Of a DNA stretch of 64,000 nucleotides, positions 1 to 8,867 are shown piece by piece. The DNA comes from VFJL01 sp043721435 (GTDB lineage Bacteria > Pseudomonadota > Gammaproteobacteria > Burkholderiales > Nitrosomonadaceae). Location: contig JAYSQR010000021.1 of NCBI GenBank assembly GCA_043721435.1, positions 11,922-75,921 on the forward strand. The letters run 5' to 3'. Position 1 is the first letter of the stretch, and every line of letters begins with the position of its first letter. Both the position numbers and the translations under genes were made by a program. The notes beneath the pieces were generated by a model that saw only the letters and a list, made by a program, of their open reading frames with translations, did no database searches and had not been told where the DNA came from.

Positions 1-199
1 ATCCACCGCGAAAAAATTGGGCATACCGATGGAGAAAGTGGTGGTCACGGTAGACAAGCATGGCAACACTTCCGCTGCTTCCATTCCACTGGCGCTGGAT
101 GCCGCCGTACGCGATGGACGTATCAAATCTGGTCAGCATGTGCTGCTGGAGGGAGTGGGTGGCGGGTTTACCTGGGGCGCGGTGCTGCTCCGCTGGTAA
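1..199 (+). CDS. fabH: 3-oxoacyl-ACP synthase III, C-terminal end (partial)
   Basis: The reading frame is open from base 2 and stops at 197-199, so only the last 65 or so residues are in the window. The visible part carries the NTSAASIPLAL motif that holds the catalytic asparagine of FabH, followed by the typical glycine-rich end (GVGGGFTWGAVLLRW). FabH condenses acetyl-CoA with malonyl-ACP to begin type II fatty-acid synthesis. The catalytic Cys and His lie upstream of the window. Only three bases separate its stop from the fabD start, and fabG, acpP and fabF follow, so this is the classic fab cluster. The first ATG in the visible part (17) is internal, not a start. Confidence 0.93.
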   Translation, partial: STAKKLGIPMEKVVVTVDKHGNTSAASIPLALDAAVRDGRIKSGQHVLLEGVGGGFTWGAVLLRW

Positions 200-202
200 G
201 AC

Positions 203-1141
203 ATGAAATTCGCCTTTGTTTTTCCCGGTCAGGGTTCGCAATCAGTCGGCATGATGAATGAGTATGCCGATTTTCCGGCGGTTCGCGAAACCTTTGCCGA
301 GGCATCCGATATCCTGGGCCAGGATTTTTGGGCGATGGCCAACGATGGCCCGGCGGATGATCTCAATCTTACGGTCAATACCCAGCCATTGATGCTGATG
401 GCAGGGATTGCGGTATATCGTGCATGGGAAAGTTTGGCTGGTGCAAAACCGACTTTCATGGCCGGTCACAGTCTGGGGGAATACAGTGCATTGGTTGCCG
501 CAGGGGCATTAGCTTTTGCTGATGCGCTGCCACTGGTGCGTTTCCGCGCGGAGGCAATGCAGCAGGCGGTGCCGGAGGGCACGGGTGGCATGGTGGCAAT
601 TTTGGGATTGGATGATGACGCGGTGCGCGCAGTATGCGCTGAAGTCGTGAATACCGCCAATGGGGAATCGCTGGAACCGGCAAATTTCAACGCACCCGGT
701 CAGGTAGTGATCGCGGGGCACAGGAATGCGGTGTTGCGCGGCATGGAACTGGCCAAGGCAAAAGGTGCGAAACGGGCAATAATGCTGTCCATGAGCGTAC
801 CTTCGCATTGCTCGTTGATGCATCAGGCGGCGGAAAAAATGCAGCAGCGACTTGAACTGGTGGCGCTGCAATCACCCACTATTCCGGTGTTGCATAATGC
901 GGACGTACAGCCGCATGCAAGTGCTGCCGCCATCAGAAATATTCTAGTACAGCAATTATGCAGGCCGGTACGATGGACCGAGACCATCCATACTTTTGCC
1001 ACCGCAGGTGTCACTCATGTAGTGGAATGTGGGCCAGGTAAGGTGCTGTCGGGACTAAATAAACGTATAGACGGGAAGTTGCAGAGTCTGGCGCTGGCAG
1101 ATAGCAAGTCGCTACGGCAGGCTGCAGGCGTACTAAGGTAG
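203..1141 (+). CDS. fabD: malonyl-CoA:ACP transacylase
   Basis: FabD moves malonyl from CoA to ACP, feeding each elongation round in the cytoplasm. The 312-residue protein has the family length. It shows GQGSQ at residues 9-13, the nucleophile in GHSLG (Ser90) and the catalytic His in VPSHC (about residue 202). It begins three bases after the fabH stop, which implies translational coupling. fabG follows after about 75 bases. Confidence 0.97.
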   Translation: MKFAFVFPGQGSQSVGMMNEYADFPAVRETFAEASDILGQDFWAMANDGPADDLNLTVNTQPLMLMAGIAVYRAWESLAGAKPTFMAGHSLGEYSALVAAGALAFADALPLVRFRAEAMQQAVPEGTGGMVAILGLDDDAVRAVCAEVVNTANGESLEPANFNAPGQVVIAGHRNAVLRGMELAKAKGAKRAIMLSMSVPSHCSLMHQAAEKMQQRLELVALQSPTIPVLHNADVQPHASAAAIRNILVQQLCRPVRWTETIHTFATAGVTHVVECGPGKVLSGLNKRIDGKLQSLALADSKSLRQAAGVLR

Positions 1142-1215
1142 ATTGGAAGAATATTGCATCCTTTGTCATACATGATTATGGATATTAATCCGTGACAGGA
1201 CATACTGGAGAGATA

Positions 1216-1956
1216 ATGCTGCAAAATCAAGTGGCGCTGGTAACCGGTGCCAGTCGTGGCATTGGTCAGGCCATCGCGTTGAAATTAGGCAAGCAAGGTG
1301 CTACTGTGGTCGGCACCGCCACCACTGAGGCTGGTGCCAAAATCATCAGCCGCTATCTGAGCGAAGCCGGCATCAAAGGTGCGGGCATGGTACTGAACGT
1401 CACTAATACTGCGCAGATTGCAGGCATTCTTGCAGCGATACCCGGAAAGTTTGGTGAAATCACGATACTGGTAAATAATGCTGGCATCACTCGCGATAAT
1501 CTGCTGATTCGGATGAAAGATGAAGAGTGGGATGAAATCATGGAGACCGATCTCAAGTCGGTATTTCGTTTGAGCCGGGGAGTGCTGCGGGCCATGATGA
1601 AAGTCCGCTCTGGTCGCATCATCAATATTTCTTCGGTGGTGGGCGCTATGGGTAATCCTGGGCAGGCCAATTATGCAGCCGCCAAAGCCGGGATATTTGG
1701 TTTCAGTAAGTCACTGGCACGCGAAGTGGGTAGCCGGAATATCACTGTAAACTGTATTGCCCCCGGTTTTATAGAAACCGACATGACTCGCTCGCTTACC
1801 GACAAGCAGCAGCAGGACTTGATTCAGCATGTACCGCTAGGCAGGTTGGGACGGCCTGAGGAAGTGGCCTCAGCAGTAGCGTTCCTTGCTTCGCCAGCCG
1901 CTGCATACATTACTGGCGCGACCCTGCATGTGAATGGTGGCATGCATATGGATTGA
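1216..1956 (+). CDS. fabG: 3-oxoacyl-ACP reductase
   Basis: This NADPH-dependent short-chain dehydrogenase reduces 3-oxoacyl-ACP. The cofactor motif GASRGIG is at residues 11-17, NNAG at 87-90, and the catalytic Ser140, Tyr153 and Lys157 (YAAAK) are all present; the 246-residue length fits FabG. The frame is open from a GTG at 1192, but the ATG at 1216 is preferred because GGAGAGA at 1207-1213 is correctly placed and the protein then starts like other FabG proteins. Third gene of the fab cluster. Confidence 0.96.
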   Translation: MLQNQVALVTGASRGIGQAIALKLGKQGATVVGTATTEAGAKIISRYLSEAGIKGAGMVLNVTNTAQIAGILAAIPGKFGEITILVNNAGITRDNLLIRMKDEEWDEIMETDLKSVFRLSRGVLRAMMKVRSGRIINISSVVGAMGNPGQANYAAAKAGIFGFSKSLAREVGSRNITVNCIAPGFIETDMTRSLTDKQQQDLIQHVPLGRLGRPEEVASAVAFLASPAAAYITGATLHVNGGMHMD

Positions 1957-2126
1957 CCGGGAGTATTGCAGCATAGAGATGCGCATCAGCGTACGGCAAC
2001 TATTTGTTACATTTAGATTTGGTAAAATTGCAAAATGATGTCGATTTGTACCGTTTGGCTCCAATTGGCTCAAATTAACACGTGTCCGCGATTGTTTTCT
2101 AAATCCAGGTAGAGAGTGTTCTGGTA

Positions 2127-2153
2127 TTGCAAATACCGAAAATTTGCTAGAAT
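2127..2153 (+). promoter_or_regulatory. possible promoter for acpP
   Basis: A TTGCAA box (2127-2132) and a TAGAAT box (2148-2153) lie 38 bases before the acpP start in the 234-base gap after fabG. The 15-base spacer is short for sigma-70. A separate acpP promoter is common in fab clusters because ACP is needed in large amounts; that is the main reason for listing this weak match. Confidence 0.28.
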
Positions 2154-2190
2154 AGCGACGGTTTTTCTTATCTGAGAAGAGGGGTATCTG

Positions 2191-2427
2191 ATGGAAAATG
2201 TGGAACAACGTATAAAGAAAATCGTGGCCGAGCAACTGGGCGTGAATGAAGCTGAAGTCAACAACGAATCTTCTTTCGTAGATGACTTGGGTGCAGACTC
2301 GCTTGATACCGTTGAACTGGTCATGGCGCTGGAAGAGGAATTCGAATGTGAGATCCCCGACGAGCAGGCGGAGAAAATAAATACCGTTCAGCAGGCGATT
2401 GATTACATAAATTCCCACACGAATTAA
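2191..2427 (+). CDS. acpP: acyl carrier protein
   Basis: The 78-residue acidic protein carries growing acyl chains on 4'-phosphopantetheine. The attachment serine is Ser37 in the DSLD motif. Length, acidity and the four-helix pattern fit AcpP exactly. A purine-rich stretch (GAGAAGAGGGG) precedes the ATG. It sits between fabG and fabF, as in most proteobacteria. Confidence 0.98.
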   Translation: MENVEQRIKKIVAEQLGVNEAEVNNESSFVDDLGADSLDTVELVMALEEEFECEIPDEQAEKINTVQQAIDYINSHTN

Positions 2428-2462
2428 TTGCATGTTTTAATACCCCCCACGTCAGAGTTATC

Positions 2463-3710
2463 TTGTCCAAGCGTAGAGTAGTCATTACCGGATTAGGTAT
2501 TGTCTCGCCCGTCGGCAATACCGTTTCCGATGCATGGGCGAACATCCTCGCAGGAAAATCCGGCATCACCCGAATCACCCGCTTCGATGCTACGGCTTTC
2601 GCCTCGCAGATAGCCGGAGAGGTGAAGGATTTCGATATCACGCAATACATCTCTGCCAAGGATGCGCGGCGCATGGATACTTTTATCCATTACGGCATGG
2701 CGGCGGCAATCCAGGCAGTGAAAGATGCGGGTATTGAAGACATCGCTGGTGGCGGTCTTGATGCGGAACGCATTGGTGTCAACATTGGTTCCGGCATCGG
2801 CGGCCTGCCGATGATCGAAGGAACCCATGATGCTTATCATGCCGGCGGTCCGCGTAAAATCTCGCCGTTCTTCATTCCCAGCGTCATCATCAACATGGTC
2901 GCGGGCGATCTGTCCATCATGTTCGGTTTCAAAGGACCAAACTTGGCCATCGTCACCGCCTGTACCACCGCGACGCACTGTATCGGCGACTCTGCCCGCA
3001 TGATCGAATACGGTGATGCAGACGTGATGGTTGCAGGCGGCACGGAATCGTGCGTAACGCCGCTCACCATCGGCGGTTTCGCCTCGGCGCGAGCGCTGTC
3101 GACCCGCAATGACGACCCCGCTACTGCCAGCCGCCCGTGGGATAAGGACAGGGATGGTTTTGTGCTGGGTGAGGGTGCCGGCATTCTGGTGCTGGAAGAG
3201 TTGGAACATGCCAAACGCCGCGGTGCAAAGATTTACGCTGAGCTGGCTGGCTTCGGCATGAGCGCCGATGCCCACCATATGACCGCGCCCTGTGAAGACG
3301 GCGAGGGCGCTGCACGCTGCATGACCATTGCGCTCAAGAACGCAGGCATGAATAACGATGAAATGGATTACATCAATGCCCACGGTACTTCTACGCCACT
3401 GGGTGACCTGGCTGAAACCATGGCGGTAAAACGCTGTTTTGGTGATCATGCAAAGAAGCTTGTGGTCAATTCCACCAAATCCATGACTGGTCATTTGCTT
3501 GGCGCAGCGGGTGGGGTGGAAGCAATATTTTCCGCGCTGGCGATATATCATCAGGTAGCGCCACCGACCATCAATATTTTCGACCAGGATCCGCAGTGCG
3601 ATCTGGATTACGTTCCCAATGCTGCAAGGAATATGAAAATTGATGCGGCAATGTCAAATTCGTTTGGATTTGGGGGCACCAACGGCACGCTGGTTTTCCG
3701 CAAAGCCTGA
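2463..3710 (+). CDS. fabF: 3-oxoacyl-ACP synthase II
   Basis: FabF elongates acyl-ACP with malonyl-ACP and controls the unsaturated chain length. The catalytic triad is visible: Cys167 (TACTTATH), His308 (NAHGTSTP) and His345 (STKSMTGH, with Lys340). The 415 residues match the family. The start is a TTG at 2463: it gives the expected SKRRVVITGLG beginning, and no ATG or GTG lies close by in frame. The ribosome site is weak, so coupling to acpP (35 bases away) is likely. Confidence 0.96.
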   Translation: MSKRRVVITGLGIVSPVGNTVSDAWANILAGKSGITRITRFDATAFASQIAGEVKDFDITQYISAKDARRMDTFIHYGMAAAIQAVKDAGIEDIAGGGLDAERIGVNIGSGIGGLPMIEGTHDAYHAGGPRKISPFFIPSVIINMVAGDLSIMFGFKGPNLAIVTACTTATHCIGDSARMIEYGDADVMVAGGTESCVTPLTIGGFASARALSTRNDDPATASRPWDKDRDGFVLGEGAGILVLEELEHAKRRGAKIYAELAGFGMSADAHHMTAPCEDGEGAARCMTIALKNAGMNNDEMDYINAHGTSTPLGDLAETMAVKRCFGDHAKKLVVNSTKSMTGHLLGAAGGVEAIFSALAIYHQVAPPTINIFDQDPQCDLDYVPNAARNMKIDAAMSNSFGFGGTNGTLVFRKA

Positions 3711-3745
3711 CCCCACTGTCGTAGTGCAGGGAGTATTTGCAACGC

Positions 3746-4732
3746 ATGCACATACTGAAACGCATAATTTTCTTGGTGTTGGCTGCTGTCTTCCTGTTTG
3801 CCGGGTGGTTTGCCTATCATGCCAACGCCCCCGTTCAACTTCCCACTGTTCCATACGAATTTTCCATCAAATCGGGCAGTAGCCTGAGAAGCGTTGCCAA
3901 GCAATTAGCCGATGCCGGGGTTTTGCACGATACCTGGTCATTCGTTCTGCTGTCACGGCTAATGGGTTATGCATCACTGCTCAAGGCAGGTGACTATGAG
4001 CTTACCGAGAACACTTCACCATGGCAACTGTTGGAGCGCGTCACTACGGGTGATGTCAATCAGAGCGAGGTCAGATTCATAGAGGGCTGGACCTTCTCTC
4101 AGCTTAGAAAAGCCCTGAATGAACACCCTGCTGTTCGGCATGATACTGCTGGTTTGAATGATCTGGAAATCCTGCGGTTAATCGGGGCGGGCGAAACAGC
4201 GGCGGAGGGATTATTTTTCCCCGATACCTATTATTTCGTACGCGGCAATAGCGACATTGCAATATTAAAGCGTGCCTACCGTGCGATGCAGAATAGTCTC
4301 GCTACTGCCTGGGCCGGACGCGCCATGAATTTGCCACTGACGGATTCCTATCAAGCCTTGATTCTGGCTTCCATCATCGAGAAAGAAACCGGCAGGGAAG
4401 GCGATCGTAGCAACATCGCCGGCGTATTCGTCAACCGCTTGCGTTTGGGCATGCGGCTACAAACCGACCCTACGGTTATTTATGGCCTGGGGGACAAATT
4501 TGACGGAAACTTGCGCAAGAAAGATCTGCTGACCGATCAGGAATACAATACCTACACGCGCCGCGGTCTGCCGCCCACACCCATCGCCCTGCCGGGACTG
4601 GCTTCAATTCAGGCGGCGATGAGTCCGGCTAAAACCAGTGCGCTATACTTTGTCGCAAAAGGCAATGGCGGGTCGCAGTTTTCCAGTAACCTGACGGATC
4701 ACAATCGTGCCGTCGCGAAGTATCAGAAATGA
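3746..4732 (+). CDS. mltG: endolytic peptidoglycan transglycosylase
   Basis: MltG is an inner-membrane lytic transglycosylase thought to cut nascent glycan strands and set their length. The protein (328 residues) has one N-terminal membrane helix (about residues 5-24), a LysM-like region, and the YceG catalytic block with Glu212 in SIIEKETG followed by the LQTDPTVIYG signature. A TTG at 3737 is an alternative start; AGGGAG at 3728-3733 is close to the TTG and 12 bases from the ATG, so the choice is not settled. Many relatives have pabC before it and tmk-holB after it; neither is here. Confidence 0.93.
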   Translation: MHILKRIIFLVLAAVFLFAGWFAYHANAPVQLPTVPYEFSIKSGSSLRSVAKQLADAGVLHDTWSFVLLSRLMGYASLLKAGDYELTENTSPWQLLERVTTGDVNQSEVRFIEGWTFSQLRKALNEHPAVRHDTAGLNDLEILRLIGAGETAAEGLFFPDTYYFVRGNSDIAILKRAYRAMQNSLATAWAGRAMNLPLTDSYQALILASIIEKETGREGDRSNIAGVFVNRLRLGMRLQTDPTVIYGLGDKFDGNLRKKDLLTDQEYNTYTRRGLPPTPIALPGLASIQAAMSPAKTSALYFVAKGNGGSQFSSNLTDHNRAVAKYQK

Positions 4733-4819
4733 TGCGCATGCTAAGTATCGCTGATCGACGATCATCAATACGACCAATTGCCGGGTTCAGGCTAAACCAG
4801 AATTAATCGGCCGCACAAT

Positions 4820-5293
4820 ATGGGAATAAAAATTTCAGTCATTATCCCGATTCTGATAATTACCGGCATGGCTATGGCCACTACTGCTTTTGCTGAAATC
4901 TACAAACATGTAGACAAGGAGGGGCGCATAACCTATTCCAATACTCCCACGAAGGGCGCGAAAAGGCTCTATCTCGATCCGGCAGCAGCGCAGCCCAAGC
5001 CTGCAGTGGCAACTCCTGATGGTTTCCCCAAGGTGGCTCGCAAAGTGCAGCAGCAACGGGACGTGAGGCGCCGTGAAATTCTCGCAGAGGAATTGGCTGC
5101 AGAAGAGAAGTTGCTATCAGATGCCAGACAGGTTCTAAAGAAAGGTGAAGCGAACTATAAGGCTCTTAAAGTCAGTCCTGCTCAATCCAGACACAACGTG
5201 GCTAACTCCGAAGAACAGATGAAGAAACTCCGGGAACAGGTGTTGTTGCATGAGAACAACATCGTGGCGCTGAAGAGAGAGTTGGCAAACTGA
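4820..5293 (+). CDS. DUF4124 domain protein (exported)
   Basis: The 157-residue protein has a signal peptide (about residues 1-26, ending in AFA) and then the DUF4124 pattern, IYKHVDKEGRITYSNTP, near residues 27-43. The rest is charged and helical, probably coiled coil. The function of DUF4124 is unknown; such proteins are common, secreted and often multicopy in betaproteobacteria. The next gene is a paralogue in the same order and similar length, so this is a tandem duplication. Confidence 0.8.
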   Translation: MGIKISVIIPILIITGMAMATTAFAEIYKHVDKEGRITYSNTPTKGAKRLYLDPAAAQPKPAVATPDGFPKVARKVQQQRDVRRREILAEELAAEEKLLSDARQVLKKGEANYKALKVSPAQSRHNVANSEEQMKKLREQVLLHENNIVALKRELAN

Positions 5294-5387
5294 GTATTTT
5301 GGGGATGATGCTTTACGTGCATCCCATTCTGAAAAGTTGCTATTACGCCCGCACGGGGCTTGCGGAGATTCTTCAGCTGGTGGATCT

Positions 5388-5834
5388 ATGAAAATAAAGA
5401 GCAGCATACTTTTGGCAATATTTAGCGTCGCATGCTATGCCCAGCCTCAGCTATATAAACATGTGGATAAGGATGGTAAAACCAGCTATTCAAATACCCC
5501 CCTGAAGGATGCCAAGAAACTTGATCTGCCACCGCTTACAGTCATACCGGCAATCAAACCCAAAGTGAAAACCAACCCCCGGGGTTTGTCTGATACTGCT
5601 GACAATGAAGCACGCCGCATGGTTATTGAGGAGAAAATTGCCGGGGAGGTAATACTCCTGGAGGAGATAAAAAAGGAGTACAACAATGGTGAACCAGACC
5701 GTCTAGGCAGCGAAAGAAATTACCAGAGATACCTTGACCGGATGCAGCAACTCAAGGATGGAATGGCTTTTCACGAGGAGAACATCAGGGTGCTCAGAGT
5801 GGAGCTTCAGGGTTTAGGTTCCAACCAAAGATAA
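5388..5834 (+). CDS. DUF4124 domain protein (exported), paralogue
   Basis: This 148-residue protein repeats the plan of its upstream neighbour: signal peptide (residues 1-18), LYKHVDKDGKTSYSNTP, then a charged helical tail. The tails also align (HENNIVALKREL versus HEENIRVLRVEL), so the whole gene was duplicated. The frame runs back to 5337, but the ATG at 5388 is chosen because it starts the signal peptide directly. Function unknown. Confidence 0.78.
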   Translation: MKIKSSILLAIFSVACYAQPQLYKHVDKDGKTSYSNTPLKDAKKLDLPPLTVIPAIKPKVKTNPRGLSDTADNEARRMVIEEKIAGEVILLEEIKKEYNNGEPDRLGSERNYQRYLDRMQQLKDGMAFHEENIRVLRVELQGLGSNQR

Positions 5835-5890
5835 GAGTACCTGCGTAAATCCAGGGGAAGGCACTACAGTTGCGATAAATGAAACTGGCA

Positions 5891-6664
5891 TTACGGCTGC
5901 ACCATAAGCTCCACTGTCACCGGAGCATGATCCGATGGCCGTTCAAGTTTGCGCGTTGCCTTGTCTATGACACAGGCAGTGCAGGCTCCGGCAAGTTCGT
6001 TACTCAGCAGAATATGGTCTATGCGCATACCCATGTTGCGGCGGAAAGCCATCATGCGGTAATCCCACCAGGTGTATGATTTCTCCGACTGTTCAAACAG
6101 CCGGAAGCTGTCCACAAAGCCGAGTTTAAGCAGTTTGTGAAACGCCTCTCGTTCCGGCTGGCTGAACAGTACCTGTCCTCGCCATAATTCCAGGTCATGC
6201 ACATCGCATTCTTCCGGCGCGATGTTGAAATCACCCAGCAGCACTAGTTTTGGATATTTATGTAGCTCATCCTGCAGCCATAGTTTGAGAGCGGTCAGCC
6301 ATTTCAGCTTGTATTGATATTTTTCTGATTCGACGTTTTCACCGTTGGGGACATAGATGCAAATTACCCGTACATCACCGTAGGTTGCCGCCAGTACACG
6401 TTTCTGATGATCGTCCAAGGCAGGGATGGTGCTGATGATCTCACTGCCCGTCTGTTTGCTAAGCAAGGCGACGCCGTTATAGGTTTTCTGTCCGGCATAG
6501 ATTGCTTGATATCCTGCTGCGGTGATTTCAGCCAGCGGAAAGTTCTCGTCTTGCAGCTTGGTTTCCTGCAGGCACAACACATCTGGCTGATTGGCCATCA
6601 ACCAGTCAACAACCTGTGGCAGACGGACTTTAAGGGAATTGACATTCCAGGTGGCTATCTTCAT
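5891..6664 (-). CDS. xthA: exodeoxyribonuclease III
   Basis: The protein (257 residues) belongs to the exonuclease III / AP endonuclease family, which cuts DNA at abasic sites and removes nucleotides from 3' ends. Family motifs occur in order: NVNSL, LQETKL (metal-binding Glu), YVPNG, LGDFNIAP (Asp and Asn), SYTWWDYR, RIDHILLS, and SDHAPV with the catalytic His. It is convergent with the DUF4124 genes and seems monocistronic. Confidence 0.95.
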   Translation of the reverse strand: MKIATWNVNSLKVRLPQVVDWLMANQPDVLCLQETKLQDENFPLAEITAAGYQAIYAGQKTYNGVALLSKQTGSEIISTIPALDDHQKRVLAATYGDVRVICIYVPNGENVESEKYQYKLKWLTALKLWLQDELHKYPKLVLLGDFNIAPEECDVHDLELWRGQVLFSQPEREAFHKLLKLGFVDSFRLFEQSEKSYTWWDYRMMAFRRNMGMRIDHILLSNELAGACTACVIDKATRKLERPSDHAPVTVELMVQP

Positions 6665-6701
6665 GGCTGCCTGTGATCAAGCAGTGGCGGAATGGCATGC
6701 A

Positions 6702-7931
6702 TTATTGCGGCTCTGTCTGTGTCCACGCACCTGTCCGCCGCCGCGCTTCGGCAATCTGCTCGCGCGTCATTTTTTCTTCGACAACAGCACGATTCTTAAT
6801 GGCCCTTTCCTCCCCGCCCGCCGCCGCGAGGCTGAACCACATGTGCGCCTCAATATAATCCTGGGTAACGCCTTTGCCGTCAGCGTACCTGATGCCTAAA
6901 TTGTATTGCGCATCTGCATCGCCCTGCTCGGCGGCCTTGCGATACCATGTCACGGCCTGCTGCTCATCCTGCACAACCCCGCGGCCTCGGGCATACATGA
7001 CACCCAGATTGTATTGCGCGTCCGCATAGCCCTGCTCGGCGGCCTTGCGATACCACGTCACGGCCTGCTGCTCGTCCTGCACAACCCCGCGGCCTTTGGC
7101 ATACATGACACCCAGATTGTATTGCGCATCCGCGTAGCCCTGTTCAGCCGCCTTGCGATACCACGCCACGGCTTGCTGCTCGTCCTGCGCCACCTCATGT
7201 CCTTTGGCGTACATGACGCCCAGATTATATTGCGCCCACGGATGTCCTCTCTCAGCGGCCTTGAGATACCAGGACACGGCCTGCCGATCATCCTGGGTAA
7301 CACCCTGGCCCTTGAGGTACATGAAACCCAGAATCGCTTGCGCTGGGACATCCCCCTGCTCGGCCGCCTTGCGATACCACATCGCGGCCTGCTGCTCGTC
7401 CTGCGCAACCCCGCGGCCTTTGGCGTACATGACGCCCAGATTGAACTGTGCCCCTGGGTGCTCTTTCTCAGCGGCTTTGAGATACCAGGCCACGGCTTGC
7501 CGGTCATCCTGTACAACTCCCTGGCCTTTGGCGTACATGACCCCTAGACTGTATTGTGCCTCCACATGACCTTTCTCAGCAGCTTTGAGATACCAGGAAG
7601 CAGCCTGCTGTTCGTCTTGCGGAACACCACGGCCCTTGAGGTACATAAAACCCAGAATAGCCTGCGCCGGGAGATCTCCCTGCTCTGCTGCCATACGATA
7701 CCATATCAAGGCCTGTTGTTCGTCCTGCGCAACTCCCTGACCTCTGGCATACATGACGCCCAGATTGAATTGGGCATCCACACTTCCCTGCTCCGCAGCT
7801 TTCTTGAAAGATGCCACGGCTCTGGTGTAGTCCCTGCTGGCAGCAAACTGCCTTCCATCCTCAAAGTCTCCGGCAACAACCGGAAGTGCCAGCAGTGCCA
7901 GTACCAACCCTGTAAGCGTTAATAGCCACAT
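6702..7931 (-). CDS. Sel1-repeat (TPR-like) exported protein
   Basis: From the ATG at 7931 the protein is 409 residues. It has a signal peptide (MWLLTLTGLVLALLALPVVA) and then nine Sel1 repeats of exactly 36 residues (pattern ..DEQQAVAWYRKAAEQG.ADAQYNLGVMYAKGRGV..) plus a degenerate tenth. Sel1 solenoids bind other proteins; the partner cannot be read from the sequence. The frame stays open to 8036 (GTG, then ATG at 8030), which would place 35 basic residues before the signal peptide; no clear ribosome site supports any of the three starts. Its 3' end lies 37 bases from the xthA start. Confidence 0.85.
   Translation of the reverse strand: MWLLTLTGLVLALLALPVVAGDFEDGRQFAASRDYTRAVASFKKAAEQGSVDAQFNLGVMYARGQGVAQDEQQALIWYRMAAEQGDLPAQAILGFMYLKGRGVPQDEQQAASWYLKAAEKGHVEAQYSLGVMYAKGQGVVQDDRQAVAWYLKAAEKEHPGAQFNLGVMYAKGRGVAQDEQQAAMWYRKAAEQGDVPAQAILGFMYLKGQGVTQDDRQAVSWYLKAAERGHPWAQYNLGVMYAKGHEVAQDEQQAVAWYRKAAEQGYADAQYNLGVMYAKGRGVVQDEQQAVTWYRKAAEQGYADAQYNLGVMYARGRGVVQDEQQAVTWYRKAAEQGDADAQYNLGIRYADGKGVTQDYIEAHMWFSLAAAGGEERAIKNRAVVEEKMTREQIAEARRRTGAWTQTEPQ
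6861..7832 (-). repeat. nine tandem 108-bp coding repeats
   Basis: The Sel1 units are conserved at DNA level with a strict 108-bp period. Some neighbouring units, such as those around 6925-7140, differ by only a few bases, which suggests recent unit duplication and possible copy-number variation. Confidence 0.85.
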
Positions 7932-8042
7932 AATTTGCGCACCATTTTGACAGACTGCACCCCTCCTCAGGGAGGTGACTGTATCAGTTCCTCGTGATTT
8001 TCCCGACGATAGCCTTGCGCTAGACTTCATATTCACTTGTGC

Positions 8043-8867
8043 TTAATAATCGGGATTGAAGCTTTTGATAATTACGCCGCCGGATTTGTCATCGTGCTCC
8101 AGACTCAAGAGCTTGTGTTCCTCAGCTTCATCCAGCAGTTTGCCAAATGAGCGGAAGCCGTAATAGGCTTCGTTAAAGCCTGGCTTGCGGCGTTTCAGTG
8201 CTTGTTTTACCATCGAGCCCCAGATTTTTTCTTCCTCGCCCCGCTCCGAGAATAGAGCCTCCACCGTTGCCATCATCAGATCGAAAGCTTCCTGCTTCTT
8301 GTCGCCTTTATTCTTGGACGCTTCCTTGGCCGCATCTGCGACCGCCATACTTTTAGAAGCAGGTTTCTTCACCGTCTGTTTCTTCAGTTTCTCCCGGACC
8401 AGATCATCATAATAAATGAACTCATCACAGTTCGCGATGAGCAGATCAGAAGTGGAATTCTTCACACCGATGCCGATCACGGTCTTGTTGTTTTCCCGCA
8501 ACTTGGACACTAATGGCGAGAAATCAGAGTCGCCGCTGATAATGACAAAGGTATCGACATGAGATTTCGTATAGCAAAGATCAAGTGCATCTACCACCAT
8601 GCGGATATCGGCAGAATTCTTGCCGGATTGGCGCACATGAGGAATCTCAATCAGTTCGAATGAAGCTTCGTGCATCGCCGTTTTGAAGGTTTTGTAACGA
8701 TCCCAGTCGCAATAGGCTTTCTTGACCACAATGTTGCCTTTCAGCAACAGGCGTTCCAGTACCTTGCTGATATCGAACATCTCGTACTTGGCATCACGTA
8801 CGCCAAGGGCGATATTCTCGAAATCGCAGAACAGTGCCAGACTCCTGGTACCAGTCAAGATGGGCAT
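8043..8867 (-). CDS. NYN-domain ribonuclease-like protein with C-terminal OST-HTH/LOTUS-like domain
   Basis: Residues 8-155 form a NYN (PIN-like) nuclease domain of the LabA/DUF88 type, with acidic residues in FCDFEN (Asp15) and ISGDSDF. A lysine-rich linker follows (about 165-195), then a winged-helix-like C-terminus (about 200-270) that resembles OST-HTH/LOTUS domains. Such proteins are thought to act on RNA; the target is unknown. The ATG at 8867 is chosen over 8897 because TTGGAGATAGCC precedes it. It is separated by only a few bases from the longest form of the Sel1 frame. Confidence 0.85.
   Translation of the reverse strand: MPILTGTRSLALFCDFENIALGVRDAKYEMFDISKVLERLLLKGNIVVKKAYCDWDRYKTFKTAMHEASFELIEIPHVRQSGKNSADIRMVVDALDLCYTKSHVDTFVIISGDSDFSPLVSKLRENNKTVIGIGVKNSTSDLLIANCDEFIYYDDLVREKLKKQTVKKPASKSMAVADAAKEASKNKGDKKQEAFDLMMATVEALFSERGEEEKIWGSMVKQALKRRKPGFNEAYYGFRSFGKLLDEAEEHKLLSLEHDDKSGGVIIKSFNPDY

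Noticed and set aside
2493..3551. 352-codon antisense ORF over fabF
   Set aside because: It mirrors the codon pattern of fabF, has no family features or ribosome site; a shadow of the true gene.
5302..5325. GGGATG/CATCCC hairpin between the DUF4124 genes
   Set aside because: A six-base stem with a 12-base loop and no T tract; too weak for a terminator.
6906..7922. Long plus-strand ORFs opposite the Sel1 gene
   Set aside because: They are repeats caused by the Sel1 DNA repeats read backwards.
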